Position numbers and translations under genes: made by a program. A stretch of 64,000 bases of DNA from positions 17,889 to 81,888 of the forward strand of contig JAHDBH010000001.1 of the NCBI GenBank assembly GCA_020630495.1, in the 5' to 3' direction. This document shows, piece by piece, positions 28,591 through 38,844 of the stretch. The DNA is from Saprospiraceae bacterium (GTDB lineage: Bacteria; Bacteroidota; Bacteroidia; Chitinophagales; Saprospiraceae). A model generated the notes under the pieces. It had not been told where the DNA came from. It worked only from the letters and a program-made list of their open reading frames with translations, and did not search any database. Position 1 is the first letter of the stretch; the number at the start of each line of letters is the position of its first letter.

Positions 28591-29033
28591 AGGTCTGTAC
28601 TGTCGCGGCCGCTGAGTGAGCCTGATTTGGTCTCATAGTGAAATAGACGCCACTCCTCACCACGCTTCATCCAGTGCCGGACGATTGCAAAGGGCGCCTG
28701 CTTGTGCTGATGTACTTCTATGACCATCCTATCGCTTACAGCTTCGAGCTCGTGGTGATAGTGCTCTTCCTTGAAGTATTCTAGTCTGTGCATACTCCAG
28801 TCATCGAGAGTCCAAAAGCCGCTTCCAGTACTGTCTATCTTAGCAGGTAGCGGAAACATAGTGTGGTCTATCTGATAGAGACTATCGGAGTGGTATCTTG
28901 TGTAAAACGTAAGGAAGTCTGAAGGTACAGACGCAGTCTGACCCTCCATGCGATGATCTCCATCTGCTCGACTCTGTCTATCGCAACTCACCAGACTGAG
29001 CAGCATCATCGCGAGTATAAGCGAGCACAGCAT
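28587..29033 (-). CDS. Lipoprotein, DUF4348-like
   Basis: Start MLCSLILAMMLLSLVSC lipobox; FLTFYTRYHSDSLYQIDHTMFPLP. Confidence 0.6.
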   Translation of the reverse strand: MLCSLILAMMLLSLVSCDRQSRADGDHRMEGQTASVPSDFLTFYTRYHSDSLYQIDHTMFPLPAKIDSTGSGFWTLDDWSMHRLEYFKEEHYHHELEAVSDRMVIEVHQHKQAPFAIVRHWMKRGEEWRLFHYETKSGSLSGRDSTDL

Positions 29034-29664
29034 AGGTGCCTGGCAGGGAGAAGTAGCGGATCGTAAATTGCCAGTTGATCTCATTCTTTCTGAGGTGAGC
29101 GATGGCTGTGCCACCTTGTGGGACATAACGGAAGGGCTCCACCTGCAAGTGTCTGATGAAGTCGATTTCTCTACGGCCCCAGGCTTTGTACATAGATTCC
29201 TTGATACCCCAGAGTATGTGGAGAGACTCTGCGCTGCCATCGTTGTATTGCAATTCTTCGGGGCTGCAATATTTCTCGCGGATCCTTGTGATCTTGTCTA
29301 CATGTCTCTGGACATCTATACCATGGCGTACGTCACTTTGACTCGCCGCGATCAGAGGATAGCTATGTGAGAAAGAAATATGCTTGTCATAGGACTGATA
29401 ATGTGGCTTGCCATGCTCGTCCTTGAGGATGATCCTACGTCCAGGATCTGTCTCGATGGCCTGTAGACAGGATCTAGCACCCAGCCACTCGAGCCTCCGT
29501 CTTCCTCGCAGCCTATTCAGATCGTCCAGCTCGCTGGGTATCAGTTCTAGTTGCTCGAGCAGCTTCTCCTCAGTCTCTGTGAGATTCCACAGACCTAGTG
29601 AGATCTCGTCTATTGTGATACGTAGATGCAGCGCCATGTTGCAAAGGTGCTTCATAGCTATCAT
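28978..29664 (-). CDS. 4'-phosphopantetheinyl transferase superfamily protein
   Basis: HISFSHSYPLIAASQSDVRHGIDVQ ... ILWGIKESMYKAWG. Confidence 0.88.
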   Translation of the reverse strand: MIAMKHLCNMALHLRITIDEISLGLWNLTETEEKLLEQLELIPSELDDLNRLRGRRRLEWLGARSCLQAIETDPGRRIILKDEHGKPHYQSYDKHISFSHSYPLIAASQSDVRHGIDVQRHVDKITRIREKYCSPEELQYNDGSAESLHILWGIKESMYKAWGRREIDFIRHLQVEPFRYVPQGGTAIAHLRKNEINWQFTIRYFSLPGTYAVLAYTRDDAAQSGELR

Positions 29665-29859
29665 ATGGTCTCACCTCGGATGCCAGATGCTACTCTGGCG
29701 GGATCAATCTAGATTATCGAGCTATCTTTATACTCCACTCTATACTATCATAGCTGAGGCATCGATAAGCGTTGTACAAGTTTTGCGCTTCCATGTCCAT
29801 CAGCCATGCGTCGATAGATATCTACTTACTCCATCCTATCGCCATATCGCGTCACACAT

Positions 29860-30396
29860 ATGATACTCACGGATACACAGATCTTACAGGCTATACAGAA
29901 GGGCGAGATCCTCATAGAGCCTTACTCTATAGACTGCCTAGGCACTAATAGCTATGATGTGCACCTCAGCGAAAATCTCGCCGTCTACAAAGACAAAGAG
30001 CTGGATGCGCGCAAGCACAATGAGATAGAGCATATCCAGATAGGGCCAGAGGGCTTTCTTCTCATGCCTGGGACACTCTATCTCGGAGCCACGGTAGAGT
30101 ATACAGAGACACACCAGACCGTACCTTTCCTTGAGGGCAAGTCAAGTGTGGGACGGCTAGGCATAGATATCCATGCCACAGCTGGTAAAGGTGATGTAGG
30201 ATTTTGTAATCATTGGACTCTTGAGATCAGCTGCGTGCACCCTGTAAGGGTATATGCTGGTATGCCTATAGGTCAGCTCATCTATTTCACGGTAGATGGT
30301 CAGATCAATAATTACTATCACAGCAAGAAAGGTGCTAAATACAATCAGAAGACTCCTCAGCCAATGGAGTCTATGATGTACAAGAACAAGTGGTAG
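29860..30396 (+). CDS. dcd: dCTP deaminase
   Basis: LIEPYSIDCLGTNSYDVHLSENL; VPFLEGKSSVGRLGIDIHATAGKGDVGF. Confidence 0.93.
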   Translation: MILTDTQILQAIQKGEILIEPYSIDCLGTNSYDVHLSENLAVYKDKELDARKHNEIEHIQIGPEGFLLMPGTLYLGATVEYTETHQTVPFLEGKSSVGRLGIDIHATAGKGDVGFCNHWTLEISCVHPVRVYAGMPIGQLIYFTVDGQINNYYHSKKGAKYNQKTPQPMESMMYKNKW

Positions 30397-30447
30397 TCGC
30401 CTATCCCGTGCGCAGCTATTTGCCTGCCTGTGATGTGATGTATACAT

Positions 30448-31218
30448 TTGTCACTGATTATCCTTGCAGTGCCACTCTCTTATACTTCCAAGACAGAAAA
30501 TTCTCAGGCTGAGAATATCAATATCCAGCTCTCAGGAGTAGAGGATAGCTACCGCTTTGCCGTATCTGTGGATTGTGTAATCTTTGGATATTCTGAGAAA
30601 CAAAGCCTTCAAGTGCTCTTACTGGCCTGCAATATGGCTCCGTATGATGGACTGTGGGGCTTGCTGGGTGACTTACTGCATCCTGACGAAAACCTCGACG
30701 AGGCACCATTACGAATACTCAGAGAACGGGCGGGACTTACAGACGTGTACTACGAGCAGGTGCAGACATTTGGTAGGGTGGACAGACATCCTATAGGAAG
30801 GGTAGTCAGTACGGCATTCTACAGCTTAGTGCAGATCTCATCCATCCCACTTTCATCCTCCAGCAAGAATCGTGTGCGATGGTTTAATATAGATGAGCTG
30901 CATCAGCTTGCCTTTGATCATCAAGAGATTATAGAGACCTGTCTTGCCCGTCTCAGACGTAGACTGCGAGAGTCTCCGCTCGGCTTCAATCTGCTGCCGC
31001 AGAAATTTTCTTTACCTCAGTTACAGACTCTCTATGAGGTCGCTCTAGACATCACTGTGGATAAGAGAAACTTTCGTCGAAAAATCAAAAGTCTCGAGAT
31101 CCTCGAAGAACTCGACGAATACCAGAGTGACGTAGGCCACAGGCCTGGACGCCTCTACAGATTCAGACAAGATCGCTATGAGAAGCTGCGTCGCAGAGGA
31201 CTGAAGTTTGAGCTGTAG
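30448..31218 (+). CDS. NUDIX-domain transcriptional regulator (NrtR-like, C-terminal wHTH)
   Basis: NUDIX-like N-terminus (WGLLGDLLHPDENLDEAPLRILRERAGL) and C-terminal VALDITVDKRNFRRKIKSLEILEELDEYQSDVGHRPGRLYRF. Confidence 0.75.
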   Translation: MSLIILAVPLSYTSKTENSQAENINIQLSGVEDSYRFAVSVDCVIFGYSEKQSLQVLLLACNMAPYDGLWGLLGDLLHPDENLDEAPLRILRERAGLTDVYYEQVQTFGRVDRHPIGRVVSTAFYSLVQISSIPLSSSSKNRVRWFNIDELHQLAFDHQEIIETCLARLRRRLRESPLGFNLLPQKFSLPQLQTLYEVALDITVDKRNFRRKIKSLEILEELDEYQSDVGHRPGRLYRFRQDRYEKLRRRGLKFEL

Positions 31219-31255
31219 CTCAGACTAGTCGATTCTAGCCTCTCAGATCGCTGTA

Positions 31256-34081
31256 CTATCGCATCACCTGAAATGCCTGCACCAAGATACTGTCCGCTGT
31301 CTCCACTCTGAGATAGTAGATGCCCACGGGCAGATCGTCAGTCGGAATACCTAGAGGCAATGGCAAGTCAACTCGCTGCACTCTGCTGATGTGATGACCT
31401 TTGCTATCGTATATGTCGTATGAACTGACAGATAGGTCGGTGGAAGCATCTACGTAGATGATGTCTGTGGTAGGATTTGGATAGATGCGTATCTCGGAAG
31501 CCCTAGCAGAAGTTGGATGGTAGGTACTGGTGGTAATATCGCCCTCTGTGAGCCGCTGATTGCTCCATAGTCGGTATTCGCCCGGTCGCATATCAATCAC
31601 GTCAAATCTCGACGCCACTAATATGCTATCACCTGTCATCAGATCATACCAGGTCCCAGGACCTGAAAAGCGAGGCGAGACTGCAAGGTCCTTGGTATCC
31701 ATATTGGCTGCAAGCACTATCTCTAGGGTATCAGAGCGCAACTGCATAGTCTTGATAGCACCGAATACTTGCATCTCAAAGTCACCCTCATGATAGACTG
31801 CATGGCTTGATCTGAGCTCGAGCATACGACTGATCTGGCGCTGCATGCTCGCTCGATTTTCGTCTTGTAAAGCTTCCCAGTAGGTCGGCTTGCGCGATAG
31901 TCGGCAGTCATTGGATATGGTGCCGTCTGTACATCGATTGATACTATACGGAAATCCGAGCTCGCCAAACTGCCAGATCATCTTGGGACCTGGGATCGTG
32001 AGCATGAGCGCATGTGCAGCCGTAAGCCTCTCTAGGGCGATATCTTCATCACGTGTATTGTGACCATCGGCCGTACTGCCAAACTGTACATTACGATAGT
32101 ACAGTCGCTCTTCGTCATGGCTCTCTATGTATCCTACGATGCCAGGAAGACTCCACTCTCGCGAGTCATCCTCATGATAGATATAGCTGAAGTCTGACTC
32201 ACCATTAAAGTTGAAACCCATGGTAGCTTGGTTCATGGTATGGTTAGCATTACCCCAGAGCATCATACCGTAGTCTGCAAGTTCCTGCTCTTCTCTGTTG
32301 TCTCCAAAGTGCTCAAGTATGATGTAATTATCGGGATCTATACTCCAGATGTGATCTGCATAGTCCTTGAGTATGGCGATACGACTCTCATCATAGGCGG
32401 ACCAGGCTCCTATATCAGTATTGATTCGCTGTGTAAATCCCTTGCTGAGATCAAATCTGAAACCGTCTATGCGGTACTCTTCGATCCAGTATTGTACCAC
32501 GTTTTTGACGAAAGTCTGCGTCGCCTCACTCTCATGATTGAGGTCATAGCCTACATTGAAGGGATGCGTGGCTTCTACGTTGACCCAGGGATTATCCTCT
32601 GTGGGCCTGAAATTCTGAGCGTCCCAGTATAGTTGACACAGTGGACTCTGCGAGAATGCATGATTGTATACCACGTCGAGGATGATGGCTATATCGAGTG
32701 CATGAGCGCTATCTACGAGCTGCTTGAATGTCTCTGGCGATCCATAGTATTTATCTAGCGCGGTGTGAAAGGAAGGATTATAACCCCAGCTGTCATTGCC
32801 TTCATACTCCTGGATGGGCATGAGCTGGATGGCATTGATCCCTAGATCGGCCAGATACGTCAATGAGTCTAGCAGTGTAGCATAGTTCTCCACATCTAGG
32901 AAATCTCTCAGCAGTAGCTCATAGATCACGAGCTCCTGAGATGGAATCGCTGGCGGAGGGCTCTGCCAAGCAAATGTATCAGGAGCTGTAGTCACCCAAC
33001 TCAGTATGCCGCGTCCTCCCTGCGGATAGTCTCGCAGATCTGGCCAGTGAGAATCTGGGATAAATCGATCATTGGACGGATCGAGAACGAGGCGAGAGTA
33101 GGGGTCAGCGATCCTGATCTGTCCGTCTACGAGGTACTGCATGCCGTAGTCAGCATCAGGGTCCAGTCCCTTTATCTCTACCCACCATCTCTGACCATCA
33201 GGCGTGATGTGCATGTACTGCTCGCTCGTGAGGATAAAGTCATTCCACTCTCCCAGTACGTAGATAAATTCCTTATCAGGCGCAAAGAGTACACAGCGTA
33301 TCGTGCTATCATTGAGTATCGTGATACCGTCTTCACTCCCTAGTGGAAGCGCCTCTACCAGAGGAGCACTGATCACAGCGACGCTGATAGAATCACGCAC
33401 TATAGCACCACTTGTAGCTTGCGACAGGAAGTGAAGGCTATAGTCACCTGCTTCCTGGATGCTGAGCTGATACTCTAGTGAGCGACCCGTGCTCGTGACG
33501 AGTAGGCTGTCATCAAGGTAGAGTGTGGTCTCCGCGATCCGATTACTCGCTATCTCAACTGCGATGGATTCATCAGACGTACTGATGATCTGAGACTCAG
33601 AGGGAGTGATAAACGTGCTGATAAAACCCTGTGATGCGTCATATACTGGGGTGAAGATATCTTGAAAATCAGCAGTCTTGCCCTCGCGACTACCGTCCAC
33701 ATTGCGAAATACAAATGCAAGCTCAAAAACCTCGGTATCCTCTGGAAAATCATAGAAAGTAGGGATGTGGAACTTGATCTGGTGCTGATTGTCACCTATA
33801 CGAGTCATCTTCACTCGTGGATCATCCGTACCCCAATTACCCTGTACATATTGCCAATTACCTGATCCAGGGGCATCTACGATGACACCCGTGTGAGCAT
33901 AGACTTGATCGACTCCTATGAGCCCACCGCTGCCCTGAGTAGCATCATAAGTGATGGTGACGGTATCATCCTGGGTAGGGAATCTCGGCTCTACGGTGAT
34001 GATCTGGGCACTTACGTGCAAATGCGTCAGCGTGAGAAAAAGCAGACAAACGATGAAGCGTATGGGGCTGGAGTGGGTCAT
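31256..34081 (-). CDS. Secreted GH13 alpha-amylase family protein with T9SS type A sorting domain
   Basis: VILDVVYNHAFSQSPLC, IDGFRFDLSKGF, YIESHDEERL; C-terminus IRIYPNPTTDIIYVDA. Confidence 0.92.
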   Translation of the reverse strand: MTHSSPIRFIVCLLFLTLTHLHVSAQIITVEPRFPTQDDTVTITYDATQGSGGLIGVDQVYAHTGVIVDAPGSGNWQYVQGNWGTDDPRVKMTRIGDNQHQIKFHIPTFYDFPEDTEVFELAFVFRNVDGSREGKTADFQDIFTPVYDASQGFISTFITPSESQIISTSDESIAVEIASNRIAETTLYLDDSLLVTSTGRSLEYQLSIQEAGDYSLHFLSQATSGAIVRDSISVAVISAPLVEALPLGSEDGITILNDSTIRCVLFAPDKEFIYVLGEWNDFILTSEQYMHITPDGQRWWVEIKGLDPDADYGMQYLVDGQIRIADPYSRLVLDPSNDRFIPDSHWPDLRDYPQGGRGILSWVTTAPDTFAWQSPPPAIPSQELVIYELLLRDFLDVENYATLLDSLTYLADLGINAIQLMPIQEYEGNDSWGYNPSFHTALDKYYGSPETFKQLVDSAHALDIAIILDVVYNHAFSQSPLCQLYWDAQNFRPTEDNPWVNVEATHPFNVGYDLNHESEATQTFVKNVVQYWIEEYRIDGFRFDLSKGFTQRINTDIGAWSAYDESRIAILKDYADHIWSIDPDNYIILEHFGDNREEQELADYGMMLWGNANHTMNQATMGFNFNGESDFSYIYHEDDSREWSLPGIVGYIESHDEERLYYRNVQFGSTADGHNTRDEDIALERLTAAHALMLTIPGPKMIWQFGELGFPYSINRCTDGTISNDCRLSRKPTYWEALQDENRASMQRQISRMLELRSSHAVYHEGDFEMQVFGAIKTMQLRSDTLEIVLAANMDTKDLAVSPRFSGPGTWYDLMTGDSILVASRFDVIDMRPGEYRLWSNQRLTEGDITTSTYHPTSARASEIRIYPNPTTDIIYVDASTDLSVSSYDIYDSKGHHISRVQRVDLPLPLGIPTDDLPVGIYYLRVETADSILVQAFQVMR
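34008..34025 (-). repeat. Dispersed hairpin element copy 11
   Basis: GCATTT GCAC-GTAA-GTGC. Confidence 0.75.
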
Positions 34082-34091
34082 AGAGTAATAG

Positions 34092-35468
34092 TTACTGTGC
34101 AAGGATGATATATTGCCATGGAGCCAAGGCATAGTTGCCATCAGCGATCGTGAGGTCTTGGTTGCTTAGACTTGACTGGCTTTTGATCGAAAGATCCGCT
34201 ACAGGGAAACTCTGATCCTGATCTGTCAGATTGAAGATGCCATAGACTTTACTATCGCCAAGACTGCGCTGGATGATGAGCACCTTCTCCGTAGTTCCAT
34301 CAAAGGATATATCGCCGCCCTCCTCGCCATGACGCAAGGCAGGATGCTTGTGCTTGAGCTCGGCTAGATCCGTGTAGAAGCCTTGCCATGCATAGTCGTT
34401 CCAGTCGATAGGATCCCGCTGAAAAAACTCGAGTCGCTTGGTGATAGGTGCTTCCATCCCACTATAGATCAGCGGCATGCCATCCATGAGAAATGTCACC
34501 GCTGCAAAGGTCTGTGCACCGTCTCCATATCGTTCTTCTACTGTGCCATTCCAGCTATTTTCGTCGTGATTGCTGGTGAAGTACATGTGAAAACCTTTAG
34601 ATATCTTCTCTTGATCCTCGGCATGATAAGCTGGGATGTCGAGAGCTGTCTTTTTACCTGCGGCGACTTCATTGGACAGGTGCATGTAAGTCCATGCATA
34701 GCTAGCATGGAAGCCTGCGCTATCTCTGTGCTCGGGTATTTCTGCCTCTGCGAGTAGGAAGCACCGCTTAGTCTCCATGAGGGCTCGATTACAGTCTATC
34801 CAGAAGTCAGTAGGCACGCCATGCGCTACGTCCATACGAAAACCGTCAATATCCTTCTCCGTGAGCCACCACTTCATATCGTCGATCATAGCGGCGCGCA
34901 TCTCAGCATTGTCATAGTCCAGATCGGCTACATCTGTCCATCCCCAGGGAGTACCATCATCCTGTAGTGGATCGGTGATCTCGCCTTCAGCATTCTTTGT
35001 GTAGTATTCTGGATGATCAGTAATCCAGGCGTGATCCCATCCTGTATGATTGGGCACCCAGTCGAGGATAATATACATGCCTAGGTCATGGATCTTCTGG
35101 ATCATAGCGTCTACATCTTCCATGCTGCCGTACTCAGGGTTAGCACCACGGAAATCACTGGCCGCATAGTAGCTGCCGAGCTCGCCCTTGCGCTTTTTCT
35201 CGCTGATAGGGAATATGGGCATGAACCACAGGATGTCCACACCCATATCACGGATGCGCTCCAGATCATCGGTAAATGATTGGAAATCGCCTGCTTCGCT
35301 GTATTGTCGTAGATTGACTTCATAGATCACAGCATCATGCACCCAAGCTGGTGGATCCATGAGAGAGAGTTCGCTCTCAGATGTGGCATCACTATGTGTA
35401 GAGGAATCTTGCGTCTCTGGATCACAGGACCAGAGAAGGAGTAGGGCGAGTAAGGGTAGGTATTTCAT
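34092..35468 (-). CDS. GH13 alpha-amylase family lipoprotein
   Basis: Lipobox LLLLWSCDP; VDILWFMPIFPISEKKRKGELGSYYAASDF, IDGFRMDVAHGVP, FTSNHDENSW. Confidence 0.92.
   Translation of the reverse strand: MKYLPLLALLLLWSCDPETQDSSTHSDATSESELSLMDPPAWVHDAVIYEVNLRQYSEAGDFQSFTDDLERIRDMGVDILWFMPIFPISEKKRKGELGSYYAASDFRGANPEYGSMEDVDAMIQKIHDLGMYIILDWVPNHTGWDHAWITDHPEYYTKNAEGEITDPLQDDGTPWGWTDVADLDYDNAEMRAAMIDDMKWWLTEKDIDGFRMDVAHGVPTDFWIDCNRALMETKRCFLLAEAEIPEHRDSAGFHASYAWTYMHLSNEVAAGKKTALDIPAYHAEDQEKISKGFHMYFTSNHDENSWNGTVEERYGDGAQTFAAVTFLMDGMPLIYSGMEAPITKRLEFFQRDPIDWNDYAWQGFYTDLAELKHKHPALRHGEEGGDISFDGTTEKVLIIQRSLGDSKVYGIFNLTDQDQSFPVADLSIKSQSSLSNQDLTIADGNYALAPWQYIILAQ
34179..34196 (+). repeat. Dispersed hairpin element copy 12
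   Basis: GCTTTT GATC-GAAA-GATC. Confidence 0.7.
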
Positions 35469-37798
35469 GATGGCTCAGATTGTGTAAGTGTGGTGATGGA
35501 GTGGCTATGGGATGTACCGCTTGCGACGGTGATCATCTCGTCATAGATATATACGTCATGGGATGTGTCGCTGTCATGGGATATAATCATTTCTGCTGGA
35601 GTGAGCTTCACGTGATATCCTACGCCTCTGTGGTGTAGTGAGAAGCTGAGTGTGTCCCACATCTCAGGCATATGCGGTGCGAGTGCAGGTCTTCCGTCTC
35701 GCAGATCATAGCCCGCTATACCTTCTACTAGTGCTATCCATACCCCAGCCATGCTCGTAATGTGACATCCTTCCCGGGTGTTGTTATTGTAGTCATCTAG
35801 GTCAAGTCTACAAGATCTGCGCAGGTGTAGTAGCGTCTGGTCCAGATCTCCAAGTCTCGCGGCTAGCATGCTGTGGATACATGGCGACAGCGATGACTCG
35901 TGCACCGTCAGCGGCTCATAGAAGTCATAGTTTTCACGTATGGTCTCTTCGTCATACTTATCACGCAGCATGTACAAGCCCTGTAGTACATCCGCTTGCT
36001 TGATATAGCATGAGCGCAGTATACGATCCCAGCTCTGGTGCTGGTATAGAGGTATCTGGTCCTCTGGTATAGATGATGCGGGCAAGATTTCCTTGTCGAG
36101 AAATCCATCTTGCTGTAGGAAGACCTTGCTTCCTTCCATGATGGGGTAGTACATCTGCTTCTCTACATCTCTCCAGTGTGCCTGCTCATCGTCTTGCCAT
36201 CTTACCTTGTCACTGATATCCTTCCAGCTCTCAGGGTCGGCATCTTTCAAGTAGTTGATGCACTCATCAGTGTATGATAAGCACCAAGCGGCCATGCGAT
36301 TCGTATACCAGTTGTTGTTGATGTTGTTCTCATATTCATTGGGTCCTGTGACACCTAGGATGACATAGGCTTCCTTGTCACGAGACCAGTGAGATCTCTG
36401 AGACCAAAATCGAGAGATGGCGATGAGCACCTCGAGCCCTCCCTGTGCGAGATAGTGCTTATCATCTGTGTACTGGATATAATTATAGATCGCGTAGGCG
36501 ATAGCGCTGTTTCTATGAATTTCTTCAAAGGTGATTTCCCATTCATTGTGACACTCTTCGCCATTCATGGTGACCATGGGATAGAGTGCCGCTCCATCAG
36601 AGAAGCCGAGTTTCTCGGCATTGGCTATGGCCTGGGGCAGATGTCGATAGCGGTAGAAGATCAACTTCTTGACCTTATCCTGCTCCTTGGTATGCAGGTA
36701 AAATGGTAAGCAATAGGCCTCTGTATCCCAGTAGGTCGTGCCACCATATTTCTCACCCGTAAATCCTTTGGGGCCAATATTGAGCCGGCCGTCCTCACAG
36801 TTGTATGTCTGTAATAGCTGGAATATGCAGAAGCGGATCCCTTGCTGTAGAGACGGATCACCATCTAGCTGCACGTCATGCTGCGTCCAGAGTTTGTCCC
36901 AGCTCTCAGCATGGGCGCTCATGAGCTCAGGAATGGTAGCATCCGCGATCATTCTAGGCATACGTAGCTCCTCTGAGAGCAGCTCTGACTGCGTATAGAA
37001 GAGAGGAGACTGTACGCGCACTTTCTTGTGAAGGGTAAATCGCTGACCTGCCTTTACTGTATCGAGGCTATAGTTGTGAATGACCACTTTGTCGCGCACG
37101 TCTATGCTGCCGGGTGGTATCAGCTCTCCATCAGAGCTAAGGCTGTTATCTGATGATACACGTACGGTAAACCCTGTCTTGAGCGTCTGGGCGGCTATGC
37201 AGGCCATGCGCTCATCTCCGTGACTGAAGAGGGGTTCCCAGAACTGGTCATCGTAGTTGGCATCCTCATTTCTCACATCAAAGTCAAGGACGGACTCGAT
37301 CTGTAGATCAGCCATGTCATCATGAAACTCAATCGTATAATCGAGTAGAGCGATTTCCTTGTGTGTCTGACTGATGCAGCGCTTACTATAGATAGTGAGT
37401 GTACTGCCATCATCCAGCTTAAGAGTGCACTTGCGTGATAGGACACCGCGCTTCATATCCAGCTCACGTGTAAAGCTGAGAATCTCGCAGCGATGTAGAT
37501 CTATGATCTGCTGATTGACCTGGACCTTGACGCTGGCCCAGTTGGCAGCATTGAGTACCTTGGCAAAGTACTCTGGGTAGCCATTTTTCCACCAGCCGAC
37601 CTTGGTCTTGTCGGGATAGTAGATTCCTGCGACATAGTTGCCTATGAGGGAGTCGCCTGTATACTCTTCTTCGAGATATCCTCTCTGCCCAAATCTCCCA
37701 TTACCTAGACTGAATGTCGCCTCGCTGATGCGATTGTACTCTGGGTGAAACTCGTCTTCTATGAGCTTCCATGGATCTATCTTGAGATATTGCTTCAT
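35465..37798 (-). CDS. Glycoside hydrolase family 65 (maltose phosphorylase-like)
   Basis: IRFCIFQLLQTYNCEDGRLNIGPKGFTGEKYGGTTYWDTEAYCLPFYLHT; VTGPNEYENNINNNWYTNRMA. Confidence 0.94.
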   Translation of the reverse strand: MKQYLKIDPWKLIEDEFHPEYNRISEATFSLGNGRFGQRGYLEEEYTGDSLIGNYVAGIYYPDKTKVGWWKNGYPEYFAKVLNAANWASVKVQVNQQIIDLHRCEILSFTRELDMKRGVLSRKCTLKLDDGSTLTIYSKRCISQTHKEIALLDYTIEFHDDMADLQIESVLDFDVRNEDANYDDQFWEPLFSHGDERMACIAAQTLKTGFTVRVSSDNSLSSDGELIPPGSIDVRDKVVIHNYSLDTVKAGQRFTLHKKVRVQSPLFYTQSELLSEELRMPRMIADATIPELMSAHAESWDKLWTQHDVQLDGDPSLQQGIRFCIFQLLQTYNCEDGRLNIGPKGFTGEKYGGTTYWDTEAYCLPFYLHTKEQDKVKKLIFYRYRHLPQAIANAEKLGFSDGAALYPMVTMNGEECHNEWEITFEEIHRNSAIAYAIYNYIQYTDDKHYLAQGGLEVLIAISRFWSQRSHWSRDKEAYVILGVTGPNEYENNINNNWYTNRMAAWCLSYTDECINYLKDADPESWKDISDKVRWQDDEQAHWRDVEKQMYYPIMEGSKVFLQQDGFLDKEILPASSIPEDQIPLYQHQSWDRILRSCYIKQADVLQGLYMLRDKYDEETIRENYDFYEPLTVHESSLSPCIHSMLAARLGDLDQTLLHLRRSCRLDLDDYNNNTREGCHITSMAGVWIALVEGIAGYDLRDGRPALAPHMPEMWDTLSFSLHHRGVGYHVKLTPAEMIISHDSDTSHDVYIYDEMITVASGTSHSHSITTLTQSEPS

Positions 37799-38460
37799 GA
37801 ATATAATTGCTTGATAAACTGTGCTAGACCCTGGGTATCAGCTACCAGATGGTCTGCATGACTCAGATGCTCCGCCGATCCTATACCTACTGAGAGCATA
37901 TGGACACTATTAGCCGCAGATACTCCGCTAGCGCTATCTTCTATGACTACACAGTCGGTAGGCTGTACTCCCAGTCGCTCTGCTGCTATCAGAAATACTT
38001 GGGGATCTGGCTTGCTACGCTGGATGTCTGTACCATCGCTGATGACTTCCATCCATCTATCCAGTGATGTAAGCCTTGCGATGTAGCGAGCATTTTTGCT
38101 AGAGGATCCTATGGCAAGTCGCTTACCCTCATCTTTGAGGATGGTGAGCACCTCGGCAATGCCAGGAAGCAAAGAGTGCTGATCCATGGTCTTGATGGAT
38201 TCGAGGTAGATTTCATTTTTTTCTACGAGGAGCGCGGTCTTTTCGTGAGTTGTGAGCTCAAGGCTTGGCTTCAGGCTCAGAATATAGTCCAGCGACTCGG
38301 CACGCGATATGCCTTTGAGATTCTCATTGTGCTCTGGTGTGAAGTCTACCCCCAGACGCTCGGCGATGCCACACCAGGACTGGTAGTGATAGGTGGCAGA
38401 GTCCACCAGGACTCCATCCATGTCAAATATGTAAGTAGATCGATCGGAGTAGTTCTTCAT
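37795..38460 (-). CDS. pgmB: Beta-phosphoglucomutase
   Basis: FDMDGVLVDSATYHYQSW; GSSSKNARYI; KPDPQVFLIAAERLGVQPTDCVVIEDSASGVSAA. Confidence 0.92.
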   Translation of the reverse strand: MKNYSDRSTYIFDMDGVLVDSATYHYQSWCGIAERLGVDFTPEHNENLKGISRAESLDYILSLKPSLELTTHEKTALLVEKNEIYLESIKTMDQHSLLPGIAEVLTILKDEGKRLAIGSSSKNARYIARLTSLDRWMEVISDGTDIQRSKPDPQVFLIAAERLGVQPTDCVVIEDSASGVSAANSVHMLSVGIGSAEHLSHADHLVADTQGLAQFIKQLYS

Positions 38461-38528
38461 CTGAGTGAGCTTCGTGTAAAAATAACACTTTGGCCCTTTC
38501 TCAGATCACATGGATCTAGGCCTCTGAT

Positions 38529-38831
38529 CTAAGTGTAGAGCTCTTGCCATCGCATGACTCCTCCTATGACATTTCTCACATTTTTAAATCCGCACTGGAC
38601 CAGAAAATCCTTAGCTTGGCCGCTTCTCGCTCCACTGCGGCAATGGATGATGATCTCCTCATCTTGCTGTGTCATCAGCTCTTCCATGTGATCTGGAAGG
38701 CTACCGAGAGGAATCAGATCTGCGCCTAGATTAAACTCGTCATACTCATGCTGTTCGCGCACGTCGATGAAGAGAAAGTCACGCTCACCGTCGAGCTTTG
38801 CTTTGAGTTCTGGAATTTCTATATCTGTCAT
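38529..38831 (-). CDS. Rhodanese-like domain protein
   Basis: FLFIDVREQHEYDEFNLGADLIPL; IIIHCRSGARSGQA. Confidence 0.92.
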   Translation of the reverse strand: MTDIEIPELKAKLDGERDFLFIDVREQHEYDEFNLGADLIPLGSLPDHMEELMTQQDEEIIIHCRSGARSGQAKDFLVQCGFKNVRNVIGGVMRWQELYT

Positions 38832-38844
38832 TTGTATAAGATGT

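Noticed and set aside
32500-32517. CGTTTT TGAC-GAAA-GTCT, possible further hairpin element copy
   Set aside because: Only a 3-bp stem plus T-T mismatch, and it encodes a plausible amylase segment (TFVKNVV); left out of the counted set.
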